Source: Symbiodinium natans (lineage: Eukaryota; Sar; Dinophyceae; Suessiales; Symbiodiniaceae). From it: a stretch of 64,000 nt of DNA. The stretch covers positions 187,501-251,500 of the forward strand of contig CAJNDS010000613.1 in the NCBI GenBank assembly GCA_905221605.1, written 5' to 3'. Within the stretch, counting starts at the first letter, position 1, and each line of letters begins with the position of its first letter. This document shows, piece by piece, positions 41,080 through 53,665 of this stretch. The position numbers and the translations under genes are program-made. The notes under the pieces were generated by a model, which was not told the DNA's origin, did not search any database, and saw only the letters and a program-made list of their open reading frames with translations.

Positions 41080-41301
41080 GACTTAGTTGCTGAGTTCAGC
41101 CGCCCCCCCCCCCCCCCCCCCCCAAAAAAACAACCTAAACCCTAAACCCTAAACCCTAAACCCTATACCCTAAACCCTAAACCCTAAAAGTGTACACTTT
41201 CAGTTCTCTAGCGGATTGTAGTATCCCAAAAGCGTGTACACTTTCAGTTCTACAGGATGGTATCCCAAAAAGCTGTTTAGTGTGCGCACTCAGCTACTAA
41301 G
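41080..41301. mobile_element. Family B element interrupted by poly-C and CCCTAAA repeats
   Basis: CTTAGTTGCTGAGTTCA at 41083 is inverted as CGCACTCAGCTACTAAG at 41285. Compared with 17274-17386 it contains a C21 run plus about seven CCCTAAA units (41134-41188), then two copies of a TGTACACTTTCAGTTCT unit. Confidence 0.87.
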
Positions 41302-41931
41302 CAGAAAAGGTCCGAAGTGGAGGCGTGGCGGGGCAAACTCTGGGAGTCTAGGTGAGCATTTCTCACGCAGGCCCAAGGTGCAGCCGGTGTTCTTAGGGTT
41401 TAGGGTTTAGGATCCGTATGTGGGGGTTTCGGGTTTAGGATTTAGGGTTAAGGGTTGTTCTAAGAACCCCCTGTAAACACTTATCGTTTCCACGGCCCCT
41501 GAAACCTAGAACCAAGCCTGCACCTAAATAACAGCCTAAACCTTAAACCCTAAACCCTAAACCCCAAACCCCAAACCCTAAATCCTAAACCCTAAACCCT
41601 AAACCCTAAACCCCAAGTTTCAGGACTTGTCCATGGATGCTACATGGGATTGGGGCTTAGGGTCGGACAGCTGCCACCCTTGGAAAAGTCTGCCCTGGCC
41701 AAAAAAATCCTAAGGCTTGCGGCAGGCGAGCCCATCCACCAGCTCCAGGGGCGTTTGGGGTTTAGGGTTTAGGGTTAGGCTTTAGGGTTTAGGGAATTGA
41801 GGAGTGCTCCCGACATGGCGATTGGGATCTTACGATTCGTTAGTTAAGGAAGCTTCCTCAATGGAAGAGTAATTATACGTGGATACCCTAAACCCTCAAC
41901 CCAGCCAGATCCCTCAAAGTAAAGCCTAGAC

Positions 41932-42040
41932 CCTAAACCCTAAACCCTAAACCCTAAACCCTAAACCCTAAACCCTAAACCCTAAACCCTAAACCCTAAA
42001 CCCTAAACCCTAAACCCTAAACCCTAAACCCTAAACCCTA
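41932..42040 (-). repeat. CCCTAAA array, about 15 copies
   Basis: Perfect heptamer run. Confidence 0.95.
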
Positions 42041-42099
42041 ACTCTAGACCCCAAAGCGTGAACCAAATGCAGGTCATGGCACTCCGCAGAAGAAGATTA

Positions 42100-42700
42100 A
42101 AGTTTTAGGTTTAGGCTTAGGGCTCGTGCCGGACTGCTAAACTATGCACAGGTCCCTAACCCTTAAGCCCTGAGCCCTATAAGCCCTGAACCCCAAAATG
42201 CGCCCATGAATTACCAAACCATCCTGGAATTTCGGCGGGTACAACGGCACTAGGGTTAAGGATACGGCACCAGCCCAAAAAGACCCCAAACCCTAAACAA
42301 CGTTGAACCCTAAGCTCTAGACCCTTGACACCCTCACCCAAAACAACCTGAGCACTAGACCGGCTAAGCCTTAAACCCTAAACCCTTAACCCTGAACCCT
42401 AAACCCTTAACCCTAAACCCTTAACCCTGAACCTTATACCCTAAACAAGCCCACTGGGCTCTCATGCCGCGACCAACTGAGAAGATCAGGATCATCCCCA
42501 GGCCGTGTACCTGATGGTGAGACCAACTTGAAAACTAAAACCCCGAAACCCCAAACCCAAAACCCCAAACCCAAAACCCAACACCTTAAACCCTAAACCC
42601 TACACCCAAAACCCAAGACCCAAACCTTAAACCCTAAACCCAAAACCCTGCACCCAAAACCCAAAATCCAAAGTCCAAAACCCAAAACCCCAACGCACGG
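42100..42700. other. Degenerate CCCTAAA/CCCAAAA tracts, no gene seen
   Basis: Includes CCCTTAACCCTGAACCCTAA at 42380-42430 and CCAAAACCCAAAACCC relics at 42540-42690. Short unique pieces show no splice-supported exon. Confidence 0.6.
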
Positions 42701-43219
42701 GCAGGGAGGCCTAGGGTCTTGAGAGGCTTCCCTGAGCCCTAAACCCTAAACCCTAAACCCTAACCCTAAACCCTAAACCCTAAACCCTCAACCCTGGAAC
42801 CTGTGGGGGTTTCGGGGCTTCGGGGATCCAGGCATTTTGGTGTTTCGGATTCAGGGTTTAGGGTTTAGGGCTTGGGGTTTAGGGTTTAGGGTTTGGGGTT
42901 TAGGGTTTGGGGTTAGGGTTTAGGGTTTGGGGTTTAGGGTGACCTCCCCAAAGCACCCCGCAACTGAAGTCGCGGCTGAATGCCGAAACCCTATAGCTTT
43001 TCAAGGTTCGCAAGGCAGGAGGAAGCACTCAACACCCGCGCCTGGGCCTTGAGGCACCCATTATAGGGTTCTTAAGGGACACGGTTTAGGGTTTAGGGTT
43101 TAGGGTTTAGGGTTTAGGGTTTAGGGTTTAGGGTTTAGGGTTTAGGGTTTAGGGCTTAGGGAAGCTTAGGGAGCCTTCGGGAGGAGTAGGGGATATTACG
43201 GGAACCTTGGGTTACATAC

Positions 43220-43349
43220 CCCTTGCACACCCCTCCCTCAAGAACGCCATAACTCCACAAAAAAAACCCGATGCCCGCCTCCCTGGACTTCGCGGGCTCT
43301 TGATGTCGTCCGTCTCTGTAGCCATCGGCCGACGCGCCGGAATCACCAC
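43220..43349 (-). CDS. Candidate exon (VVIPARRPMATETDDIKSPR)
   Basis: AGCTTCCCCAG| acceptor and AGGG|GTATGT donor. Reads VVIPARRPMATETDDIKSPR, SPGRRASGFFCGVMAFLREG, CAR. The SPR/SPGRR run looks like a phosphorylated disordered region before a hydrophobic stretch. Its 3' part overlaps a repeat related to 51995-52035 (CCCCTCCCT(T/C)AAGAAC), so the exon end may be shorter. Confidence 0.42.
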
Positions 43350-44165
43350 CTGGGGAAGCTCTGAGCCCTAAACCCACAACCCTTTAGACCCTTCGTCCGA
43401 AACCTTGAACCGAAAGCCTCAACCCTACACTCTAAGCCCAAACACTAACGTTAACCCTGAAAGTGGGCGAGAAAAGCTACAACACCCGATGACCTGCACG
43501 TTGCCACGAAGTCCGAAACCCGCAATCGTCAGACCGGGCTTTGGGGTTTAGGGTTTGGGCTTAGGGTTAGGGTTTAGGGCTTACTTAGGGTTTCGGGGCT
43601 GGCGTAGGGGAAAGGGTTTTTGAGCCTTATGTAGGGTTGACTATTTTGGGTTGAGGGTTTCATGGCAGATATGATGCGTTTTTGTAGGCTTAGGGTTTCG
43701 GGTTTGTATACCCACATTCTTCAAGCGGGGGACAGATCTCAACCGAGGGCACTCTCTATGGATCTTCGCGGCGCTATCACAGAGAAGGCTCTGATGGGTT
43801 CAGATCCGCCTTTAGGTTCAGGATTGAGGGTTTAGAGTTTAGGGTTTAAGGTTTAGGGTTTAGGGTTTAGGGACTAAAAAGAAGTTGCCATGATTAGGGA
43901 GCCATGTGTGTTGCTCTCTGTCCATGCGGGTTAAACCCTACAGGCCCTGGACCCTAAGCCGTGCAGCTGCGTCAGAGCAGCTTACTCAGTCTGCCCCCAA
44001 ACCTTAAACCATAAACCCTACACCCCAAACCCTAAACCCTAAACCCTGACCCTAAACCCCAAACCTGTCAACCATATCTCCCCAGAGTGTGTATCCTAAG
44101 GGCTCTGTAGAACTAGGCAAATTTACAACTTCTTCCAAGTTGGTACGTTACAAGGTCCATAGCTT

Positions 44166-44272
44166 TGTAGCCCAGTAACCAAATCCTAATGAGGGCACCC
44201 TTTTTTGGTTGGCTACTTTTATAAGGGAACCCAGAAACAAGAAAGGGAAAAAACACCACTGGGCTACCAAGA
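44166..44272. mobile_element. Family C MITE-like element, cleanest copy
   Basis: TTGTAGCCCAGTAACCAAAT at the left is inverted as CACCACTGGGCTACCAAG at the right. Inner AGGGCACCCTTTTTTGG and TATAAGGGAACCC. Confidence 0.88.
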
Positions 44273-44926
44273 TGGGTTCTATAAGTCCCGCAGCTACCTT
44301 TAATTTTTCAGTCCCCCGGATGGCCCTCAGAAGGCTCTGAAAAATAAATCCTCCCTAAACCCTAAACCCTAAACCCTAAACCCTAAACCCCAATATGATC
44401 TTCTTAAACCCAATAAGGGATCTCTCGAGTCACAAGCTGAGATCCGTGCGGCTTGCGGTCTGGCCTTCTCAGCTCCCTCGCGCGACGCGGGATACAGGCA
44501 GGGGAGGGGTTTAGGGTTCAGGGTTTAGGGTTTAGGGCTTAGGGTTTAGGGCGTTAAGGTGGTGAGGCAAGTTAGGGTAGTTCCAGCATTTTCTTCTCTA
44601 CCCTGAGCCTCCGAGCCCTACACCCTAAGCCCTAAAGCGCACCACCCCAACGTCGAAGCTTCGGAATCTTAACCCAACTCCGAACACCGAAAAGGGCGGT
44701 TGAGGGTTTAGGGTGTAGGGTCTCGGGGTGAGAGTTGAAGTGTTTAGGGCTGTGGCTACGAAGCCTAGATTCTAAACCCTAAACCTCAACCCTAGATCCC
44801 AAGCCCTAAACCTGATGTCCTAACCTTAACCACCTCTGCTTTGAAGAGTTGCCGCCTCGGAGGCAGTTTGGGGTTAGATTTCTTAGGGTTTAGGGTTTAG
44901 GGTTTAGGGTGCGAACCTGCTAGAGA

Positions 44927-45460
44927 GTGGTGACCAAGGTTCAGGGTTTAGGGCTTCAGGTTGAGGCTTCTCCTGTCGGCTCAGCGGAAGGTTCTCCAAC
45001 ACTCAGATCCTTCGCACATCACATCTCAGACCCCACACCCTACACTCGTCTCACACTCACGGATTTGCACTATCTGCTGCCACTGTGCCAGCAGCTGAGG
45101 ATCTACGGTCTTAGGGCGGAATAGGGGCCGATGTTGGAGTGGAAAAAATTGAGTGATCTACAGGGACTTGGGGTCAGGATTGAGGCTATAAGAGGACTAG
45201 GCTCCTGCAGCAATTATGTTCCTAAAGCTCTGCCCTGCCCTCCGACGCCAATAGCTGTGGGCCTTCGTTGCCACATTCTTCGCCGCCTCTTCCGTGGGAG
45301 CTTCTGCCTCATGACAGGTACTGCGATTTCCTTGGGTACGAGGATCAAGGCTTCCCCCCAGGCCGCCACCCCAACCCCCCTCCCCAAAACAAAAGAGTCC
45401 CAAACCCTAATCCCTAAAGCTTGGTCATGGCCTCTTGTGGATACCCCAAACTTTTAAACT
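44927..45460. other. Unique region with overlapping ORFs, no exon chosen
   Basis: Open frames of 65-108 codons exist on both strands (for example plus, from 45131, LSDLQGLGVRIEAIRGLGSC). Composition is not decisive and no clear splice pair was found. It may hold an exon near 45230-45320, where minus reads FRNIIAAGA-like sequence. Confidence 0.3.
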
Positions 45461-47009
45461 ATGTGGACTATCTATGAATGGAAACACTGCGCAAAACCCT
45501 ACACCCTTTTGAACCTGCATCGCCAATCCTAAAACCCTCCTGAACCCTACATCGTATACCCTAAGCCCGAAACCACAAAGACTCGTAACCTACACCCTAA
45601 ACCCTAAACCCTAAAGCCTAAACCCTAAACCCTAAACCCTAAACCCTAAACCCTAAACCCTAAACCCAAAGGGCCCATCGTTTAGATCCACCCAACTCAA
45701 GCACCGGGCCTGCTGCACTGGAGCTGCTGCCCTTGGCGCGCTCTGGGTTGGGCTGTAAGGGGGATTTGGGGCCTAGGGTTTAGGGTTTAGGGTTTAGGGT
45801 TTAGGGTTTAGGGTTTAGGGTTTAGGGTTTCCGGAGTGTTGTTGGGCTTTGCCCAGATTTTTCGTTTGCTTCCTCCTGGGGTCTTTTGGGGGCATTTTGG
45901 GGCCTCCGGAGCCTCTTGCGGACCTCTGCAGGCTCCTTGACGACCTCCTCAAAACAGAAAAAACCCCAACCCCAAGCCCCCTGAACAACCCAGAGTTCGG
46001 GCCGAAACAAACCCTAAAGCCCAACACCCCAAGTCGTGAACCCTACAAGCCTGTAAGGCGAACCCCAAGGCCTAAAACCCTAAACCCTATACCCTCAAGG
46101 CCAGGATAAATAGAAATTTCATTTGCTTCGCGATGGGCCACAATACTCCACCAAAGAAACCCAAACATAAGACTTCCACAGGGTTTCAGGGTTTACCCTG
46201 CAACAGGAGGATCTGAAAACACTGAATGCACTCCTCTCCGTCAACACCCTAAGCCCACTCAATTCTCAAATTCTCAAATCACAACCCCTAAGCCCCAAAC
46301 CCCTCAATCAACCACAAACTCCCTCAACAGCCCTAAACCCTCCGCTCCACAACCCCCATAATGTGTCGTCCGAGCGCCCTTCCTAAGCCTCAATCCCCAA
46401 AACCCTAAAACCCGACTTCCTTTGCCCCAACCCCCAAACCTGCCAGGGTGCGACGCGGCGTTCTGCGAGCGCACCTGCGCAGCCTTGCTCTTGGGCGAGG
46501 TGATGATCTGAAGCTTGTCCTGACACTGGATCAGGGTTTCGGGGTTCGAGGGCTAACCCTAAACCCTAAACCCTAAGGTTTATAGGTCTCAACTTGGGTG
46601 CTGCGCCAACTCGCACAGATCTCAAGAGACGCAATCAACACATCTGTCTTGAGAAGCGGCCAGAACGCGAAGAATCTCACCTCATAGGGTTTAGGGTTTC
46701 GGGTTTAGGGTTTAGGGTTCCAAACCCTACCCATGAAACACCTGTCAGCTCCCTTGATCCGTTGGTTGGTTGGCAGCCCCCTTTGCTTATGGGTGAAGGG
46801 CTTAGATCAAGGGTTAGGGTTGGGGTTTAGGGTCTTGAGACTGTGGTGACCTTAAGCCTACAAGAAAAAAACCCTGAACCGATGCCCTACTATTGAGGGG
46901 GGTTCTTGCGGGATCCAAGGTAAAGGAGTGTATCTGTAGGAGATGTGACCTCGGCTGTACACTATACAGTCCAGACTAACTAGGTGGAGTTTCACACCCG
47001 TCTAATCGT

Positions 47010-47132
47010 AAACCCTAAACCCTAAACCCTAAACCCCAAACCCCCAAACCCTAAACCCTAAACCCTAAACCCTAAACCCTGAACCCTAAACCCTAAACCC
47101 TAAACCCTAAACCCTAAACCCTAAACCCTAAA
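47010..47132 (-). repeat. CCCTAAA array, about 16 copies
   Basis: Heptamers with one CCCTGAA unit and a CCCCAAACCCCCAAA patch. Confidence 0.95.
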
Positions 47133-48306
47133 CCTCCGGGCCCCCGGGCCATGTTGCGGCGGGAGCGCAGCTCGGCCAAGCTCTCAGCGCCCGGAGGCGT
47201 CACTCCGCCCGCCTGGGGGCCGACAGTGAATCTAAGGGGTTGAGGAGCTATGTAGGGTTTAGGGTTTAGGGTTTAGGGTTCAGGGTTCAGGGTTTAGGGT
47301 TTAGGGTTTAGGGTTTAGGGTTTAGGGTTTGGGGTTTAGGGTTTAGGGTGTAGGGTTTAGGGTCCTCCTAAATGCAGTTTCGGGTTTAGGGTTTAGGGTG
47401 TCGGGCCCCTTAACATGGGTCTTACCCTCTTGAAAGGGTACATATGCACGAAAAGCTCTGGAGAGCTTGGGGGTTTGGGGTTAGGGTCCGGGGTTTGGGG
47501 GTTGAGGTTTTTTGGGTTTACGAGTTTAGGGCTTAGGGTTTAGGTTATTCAAGGGCTTCGGGGCTTAGGGATTGGGGATTGGGCCGTAGAAGCCCTCGAT
47601 ACAAAAGCCGTAGGGCTTTTATAGGGCCTCACAACGCAATGTATGTTCGAGGGAGTAGGGTTCTAAACCCTGAACCCTAAACCCTAAACCCTAAACGTTT
47701 CAGCTCAAATCAAACAACAAGGCCGAAGCAGGCAACCTGACTCCATAAAGAGACACCACAAGCTCCTAGGCCCTAAACCCCCTAACCCCCAAACCCTCCC
47801 TTCTGAACCCTAAACGTTCAAGGTTACCTACTCAGCATCTCCCTTTCAGGGGTGGGCTTCAGGGTTTAGGGTTTAGGGCTTTTAGGGTTCATAGGGCTTC
47901 TGGTGTACGGAATATCGGATTCACACAATAGGGTTTATTTAGTAAGGCTCGTAGGGCTTCTAGGGCTTGCAAGAAGTCTGTAAGATGATCTCCTAGTTTC
48001 GACCCTTTTGGGGGGGCCCCTTTTTCTGGTTCGGGTTTGGGATGCTTTGGGGCTTTAGAGCTGAAACTACTTAAGGTTTGGGTCAGGGTTGCGGGTTGAG
48101 GGCCGTGTTGTAGACGCCATCTCCACACTCTACGGTTGAGAGTTTAGGATCAGTAGTGCTCAAGTTTCCTCGCTCACCCCTCCCCATATTCAGCCGCCCC
48201 CAGCTTCCCGAAAAGGCGCAGCACTGCATTTTTCAAGCGCGAGGTAGGAAGCAGTCAAAGTCAAGCCTACAATGGACCTACAGCCCTAGACCTCACTAGT
48301 TCTACT

Positions 48307-48345
48307 AGGGTTTACCTACTGGAGGGTTTACCTACTGGAGGAGTT
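48307..48345 (+). repeat. Short tandem duplication AGGGTTTACCTACTGG
   Basis: Two adjacent copies of the 17-bp word; trivial slippage product. Confidence 0.8.
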
Positions 48346-48639
48346 TCTAAGGGGGAAAAGAAGAACCTGTGAGTGGCCAAGTACATCAATGATTGTGCAT
48401 CAGAGAAAAAAGTTTCCAACCTATTTGCGAGTTTTCGGGGGAGGGTGGGTTCTACCATAGTGCCGCAATAACCAATACTTCATAGGCTACCTGCTCAGGC
48501 CTAAACCCGAAACCCTAAACCCTAAACCCTAACCCCTAAACCCTAAACCCTAATTTTATAGACTGCGAGCTCCCAATAGCTCTCAGGCTGCAGTGACCGT
48601 CTTGATCCCCACGGAGCCTTTTGCCTTCCATGGGATTTA

Positions 48640-48724
48640 GGGTTTAGGGTTTAGGGTTTAGGGTTTAGGGTTTAGGGTTTAGGGTTTAGGGTTTAGGGTT
48701 TAGGGTTTAGGGTTTAGGGTTTAG
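48640..48724 (+). repeat. TTTAGGG array, about 12 copies
   Basis: Perfect heptamer run upstream of the candidate exon at 48819. Confidence 0.95.
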
Positions 48725-48818
48725 GGGGGTCTCGGACTCTCTAACTGATGGGTCCTTGTTGAAGTACCCTAAATAAGACTCCGTATTCTCACCGGAACCC
48801 CAAACAGACCGAACTCAG

Positions 48819-48880
48819 GGAACCTCCGATAATTGGATGGAGGCGATAGACTTGGCAGAATGGCGTTGGCCAGGGCTTCT
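48819..48880 (+). CDS. Candidate exon (GTSDNWMEAIDLAEWRWPGL)
   Basis: GAACTCAG| acceptor and CT|GTAAGT donor, 20 codons plus two bases. Trp-rich and acidic, clearly unlike translated repeat. The strong donor makes this one of the better single-exon calls. Family unknown. Confidence 0.42.
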
Positions 48881-49108
48881 GTAAGTTTCAGGGTTTGGGG
48901 AGCTTGTGCAAGAAGTCCCTGTGTTTGGGGCGATGCTAGTACCAAGCGCTGAACCCGTAACCCTGAGCCGCAATCCCCTCAAGAGCCAAAACCCGAAACC
49001 CTAAGCCCTCTTCCCTCCAAACCCTAGCCCGGGCACAAGAAGAAGGGTTCTCTTTTGGTGCCCTAAACCCTAAACCCTAAACCCGGAACTCTCTTTTGGC
49101 GGGCCCAG

Positions 49109-49141
49109 GAGTTGGGTTGAAGCAGGTGGAAGGCCTTCCAG
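49109..49141 (+). CDS. Candidate micro-exon (SWVEAGGRPSR)
   Basis: CCCAG| acceptor and CCAG|GTAAGG donor. The downstream intron begins with a dispersed repeat (family K), so the donor could be an accident of the repeat. Confidence 0.25.
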
Positions 49142-49222
49142 GTAAGGGACCCCTTGTAGACCCCTTACATACCCTACACAACCCAAGGGCCCATACTTCA
49201 GAACCCTGTCGAGGAGGTAAGA
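49142..49222. mobile_element. Family K dispersed repeat
   Basis: TACCCTACACAACCCAAGGGCCCATACTTCAGAACCCTGT followed by GGTAAG is shared with 58990-59050 (CCCTACACAACCCAAGGCCC) and, in part, reversed at 52640-52690. Confidence 0.75.
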
Positions 49223-51194
49223 TGTTTAAGGGCCGAGGGTGGGCTTTGGGCTTTTATGGGGTTTGGGGCTTAGCATTTAGGGGGTTGAGGGGGTTTAGAG
49301 AGCTTATAGGGCGTGTAGTGTTAATGGCGTTTATAGGGTTTTGTGGTTTGCATTGTGTAGGGCTTACAGGCTTTGTCGGGTTTACGAGGCCTGTAGGCCT
49401 TTCAGTGTTTAGGACGTTTCGGGTTCCGCGCGAAAGCCTTTGAAATAAGACCATGAAGCATTGAGAGCCTGCTGGCTACTGCAGTATCCACCCCCCTCAA
49501 CTCCAGTTTCCACTTTAAGGGTTTAGGGTTTAGGCTTTACAGGCTTATTTGGTGCAATTGGGCTTGCAGAACCTGTGAACTGTCTGCTCAAGAGGTGGCT
49601 TTGCAATGGCGTAGTACGTATGGTTCCAACTCAGTCGGCGGGTGGGGGTGAGGGCCCCCATGGGGCGAGCCTTCACCACTCGAGCAATCTCATCCACAAC
49701 AGCGAAGGATGCGTCGTCTGCGACCTGACTATGAAACGGTGGCTCCACAAAGCACAGTTCAGGTCAAAACATGAACTGGGGCGTCAGTGTCTGTGGTTGC
49801 CATGAAACTGCGGCAGAATCTGAAGAACAAAAACCAACAGGCAGATGCATAGTACATTGGTCATGTCGTGTCACGATAGTGTAAATCCTTTGGACCCTGA
49901 ATCCTCATTCGCGGTACGGTACTCTCGGCCCTAAACCCGAAACCTAGTTGAAGCCTCTGCACTGCATTGCGAAATCTAAATCAGGGTGGCCTTGCGAAAG
50001 AGAGACCTCCACTTTTCAACCCTAAAACCTAAACCCTGAACCCTAAACCCTAAACCCTAAACCCTAAACCCTGGGCTGCTGCATTAACGGGGTTAGGGCT
50101 AAGGGTTTCCACTCCAATGTGAACAACTCCTGCGTCATAGTAAAGCCTGCCATGCGCTGAAGTACAGACATTTTAGGGTTTAGGGTTTAGGGTTTAGGAT
50201 TTAGGGTTTAGGGTTTAGGGTTTAGGGTTTAGGGTTTAGGGTCCTTCTTGAGCCTTGGTTTGAAATGCGATAGGTCAGTATGACCTTAAGGTTTGGCGTT
50301 GTATTCGGGCTGCAAGGCTCTCAACCCCAAGGCTCTAACCCCAACTGAGACCCTAAACCCTAAACCCTAGACCCTCAACCCTAAACCCTAGGCCCTCCAT
50401 CCTAAAACCTAAACCCTAAACCCCAAAACCCACACCCTAAACCCTAGTCTTTTGGATCGAAGGAAAGGCCCTCGTAGCGGCTTGGCAGGGGTTTAAGAAG
50501 TGTAGGGATCCCAAGGCTGATGAGACTTCTGACTCGGGTTCGGTCTATTAAGCTTTTGGGGCCTAAGGCTTAGAGTTTAGGCGATTTAGGGTTTAGGGTT
50601 TAGGGTTTAGGGTTTAGGGTTTAGGGTTTAGGGTTTAGGGTTTAGGGTTTAGGGCACAGGTCTCCAGATTCAGAGTTCGGGGTTTCAGGGCTTTCGGCTT
50701 GTCATTCAGAGTTGGCAAGAATCACGCAGACGCCTCGGCGAAAACACAGTACCCGCCGTAGGCGGTGTCGAGATGTGTGTTCGCCTCCCCACCGCGATGT
50801 CTCGAAGCGGGTTTAGGGTTTAGGTTTTAGGGTTTAGGGTTAAGGGTTTGGGGTTTAGGGGTGAGGGTCTTGGAGGTCAAATACAAGCCTGCTTATAACC
50901 TACAAGAAGGCGTCCTGAACGAGAAATAATCAATAAGCCTCAGAAACCTCAACCCCGCCTAAAGACCGAAAGCCCTAAAGCAACCCTAAACTCTCAACCC
51001 AAAATCCAAAACCCTGAGCCCTAAACCCGAAAGCCGAACCTGAGCCCTAAACTCTAAACCCGAAACCCGAAACCCGAAACCCGAAACCCTAAACCCTAAA
51101 CCCTAAACGGCCCCGACAAGCCTGAAGGTTGATAAAGAACTCTGTGTTGCCTCGGCTGTGGGATTTGGGGATCTGGGGCTTAGGCTAGAGCCGC

Positions 51195-51365
51195 TTAGGG
51201 TTTAGGGTTTAGGGTTTAGGGTTTAGGGTTTAGGGTTTAGGGTTTAGGGTTTAGGGTTTAGGGTTTAGGGTTTAGGGTTTAGGGTTTAGGGTTGAGGGTT
51301 GAGGGTTGAGGGTTTAGGGTTTAGGGTTTAGGGTTTGGGGTTTAGGGTTTAGGGTTTAGGGCTTA
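51195..51365 (+). repeat. TTTAGGG array, about 24 copies with a TTGAGGG block
   Basis: Fourteen perfect units, three TTGAGGG, then further TTTAGGG. It directly precedes a family D copy. Confidence 0.95.
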
Positions 51366-51366
51366 G

Positions 51367-51600
51367 CTAGACCCAAGAGAAAGAGGGGTAACATGTTTTG
51401 GTGCTTTTGGGCTTGAAAGGGGGCTTCATATCCTACACGCCGAGAGCCAAGAGCAACCTAGGAGTTATTAAAGGGGGCTAGAAATTCCCTGAATGCCAAG
51501 AACAACCTAGGAATCAGAAATGGTAGGTACCTTTTTTTGGTGTTAAAGGGGCTTCAAACCTTAAAAAAGGGTGAAAAAGGGCCTACTCCGGGTCCTGGGT
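51367..51600. mobile_element. Two family D fragments in tandem
   Basis: GACCCAAGAGAAAGAGGGGTAACATG... and CCAAGAACAACCTAGGAATCAG...GGGCCTACTCCGGGTCCTGG. The second is the more complete. Confidence 0.7.
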
Positions 51601-53459
51601 AGGGTTTTAAGGTTAGGGTGGGGGGGGGGGGTGGGGGGGTCGGCGGCGTCTTTGTACATAAAGGCCTTCGGCTTCAGCGTGCACACTGCAGATCTAAGGG
51701 GACGAGGGCACACGAAGGCTGAAGCTCTTTTGGGGATTAGGGCAAGCCCAGGGTTTGGGTTTAGGGTTTAGGTTTAAGGTTTAGGGTTTAGGGTTTAGGG
51801 TTTGGGGTTTACAGTTTAGGGTTTAGAGTTTCGGGTCTAGGGCTTAGGGTTCAGGGTTTAGGGTTTAGGGTTCGTTGGTTGAAATTCTTCAGGGCTCAGG
51901 TTCGGGAAAGCGTCAGGGCAAATGTCGGGGAAAGTCTCAGGAGGGTTTCGTTGACTGTTGCATAATTTCAACTATAGGGTCCTGAAGAGTGGGGTTGCAT
52001 CCCCCATGAACGCCCCTCCCTTAAGAACCCTCTGATTCAAGTGCTGTTGAGGAGACAAGGGTTCGGGGTCTGAATGACCCTAAACCCTAAACCCTAAACC
52101 CTAAACCCTAAACCCTCAACCCTTGACCCTGGGCCCCTAAACTTTAAGCCTTGAAGGGTTGTTTTGTGGCAATGGGCTCAGGGGTTACCAGTGACCTGAA
52201 GCTCCTGGGGTTTAGGGTTTAGGGTTTAGGATTTAGGGTTTAGGGTTTAGGGTTTAGGGTTTAGGGTTTAGGGTTTAGGGGTTTTGGGTTCAGGGTTTGG
52301 GGTTGAAACCCTGAACCCTGCACCCCTTGAATTCGACCCCGGGTTCCGGGCCGTTGTCGGGGACATCCCAATGCGCCACGGCGCAAGTACCGCGCCTCGA
52401 TTGCTGAACTGGCTTAGGGTTGGGCCTAGAAGGGGGCTTAGGAAAATAGTGGACCCCTAAAATAGACCCCTAATAGTAGACTTCCGTTAAAGCAAGGACC
52501 CCAAGAAGGTACCCCTCATTTGGGCAACCGCCATGGCTGCCGCATAGCTTGCTAGTTCAGCGGTCCGTTTACATATGGTCCCGTAGCTTCCGGGTTGGAC
52601 AGGGTCAGAACATGCCAAATGGTTGGACGGAACCGTGGGCCCTTACTAGGGCCCCTTACCCTTGTTTATACGGATCCGAAGTATGGGCCTCTTGACTTAT
52701 AAAAAGCGAGCCCCCAAGCCTCAACCTTCATCCCACAAAGCCTTACGGTGGGGCAGGCAGCAAACACCGAATCGGTGCGAGGATTTAGAGCTTGGGGTTA
52801 GGGCTTGGGGCTTAGGGCTTAGGGTTTGGGGTTTGGGGTTTAGGGTTAGGGTTTAGGGTTTAAGGGCCGAACCCGCAGGGGTAAATCTTGGGGGTGGACC
52901 CTAGACCCCTTAAAGTGCAGTTCAGGCCCCAGGCGTGTTCGAGAGAAAGACGCCATCGCGGGTCTCGTTCTTTGCGAGGTCGCCTGCATGATAGGATAAG
53001 GCCCGAGGCCCCAAATCCCACAGCCTAATGTAGGGTTTAGGGTTTCGGGGCTTAGGGTTTAGGGTTTAGGGTCGTCGAACGTCGAAAAACGTTGAACCTT
53101 TGAAGCGGTACTAAGGTCCTGAATCACAAGGCACCTGGCGGACTAACACCACTCCCATGAAGCCCGCACTGGATGACGAAGTCGCTGCCTGGATAGGCTA
53201 AAAGTTAGGGGGCTTGGGGTTGCTGAAGTCCTTGGGGTTTAGAGGTTCTTTCCTTATTTTTAATAGTTTTATGTTTATTGTACGTGTTGTTTGCTTCCTA
53301 TTTTCCGTTTATTCATTTGTTTTTCTAGAGGGGGGGTGGGGTGGGGTGGCGGGGGCACGGGGGTAGGAAGTTTCAAGCTCCTAGACCCCGAAGCCTAAAC
53401 CCTCCACCCCGAACCCCAAACCGACCTCGAGCTGACCTGAGATTGCAAGGCTGACGAAG

Positions 53460-53665
53460 CTTTAGGGTTTAGGGTTTAGGGTTAGGGTTTAGGGTTTAGG
53501 GTTTAGGGTTTAGGGTTTAGGGTTTAGGGTTTAGGGTTTAGGGTTTAGGGTTTAGGGTTTAGGGTCTAGGGTCTAGGGTCTAGGGTCTAGGGTCTAGGGT
53601 CTAGGGTCTAGGGTCTAGGGTCTAGGGTCTAGGGTCTAGGGTCTAGGGTCTAGGGTCTAGGGTTT
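53460..53665 (+). repeat. TTTAGGG array passing into a TCTAGGG variant block
   Basis: About 14 TTTAGGG units, then about 14 TCTAGGG units from 53563 to 53661, then TTTGGGG. The variant block is almost perfectly homogeneous. Confidence 0.96.
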
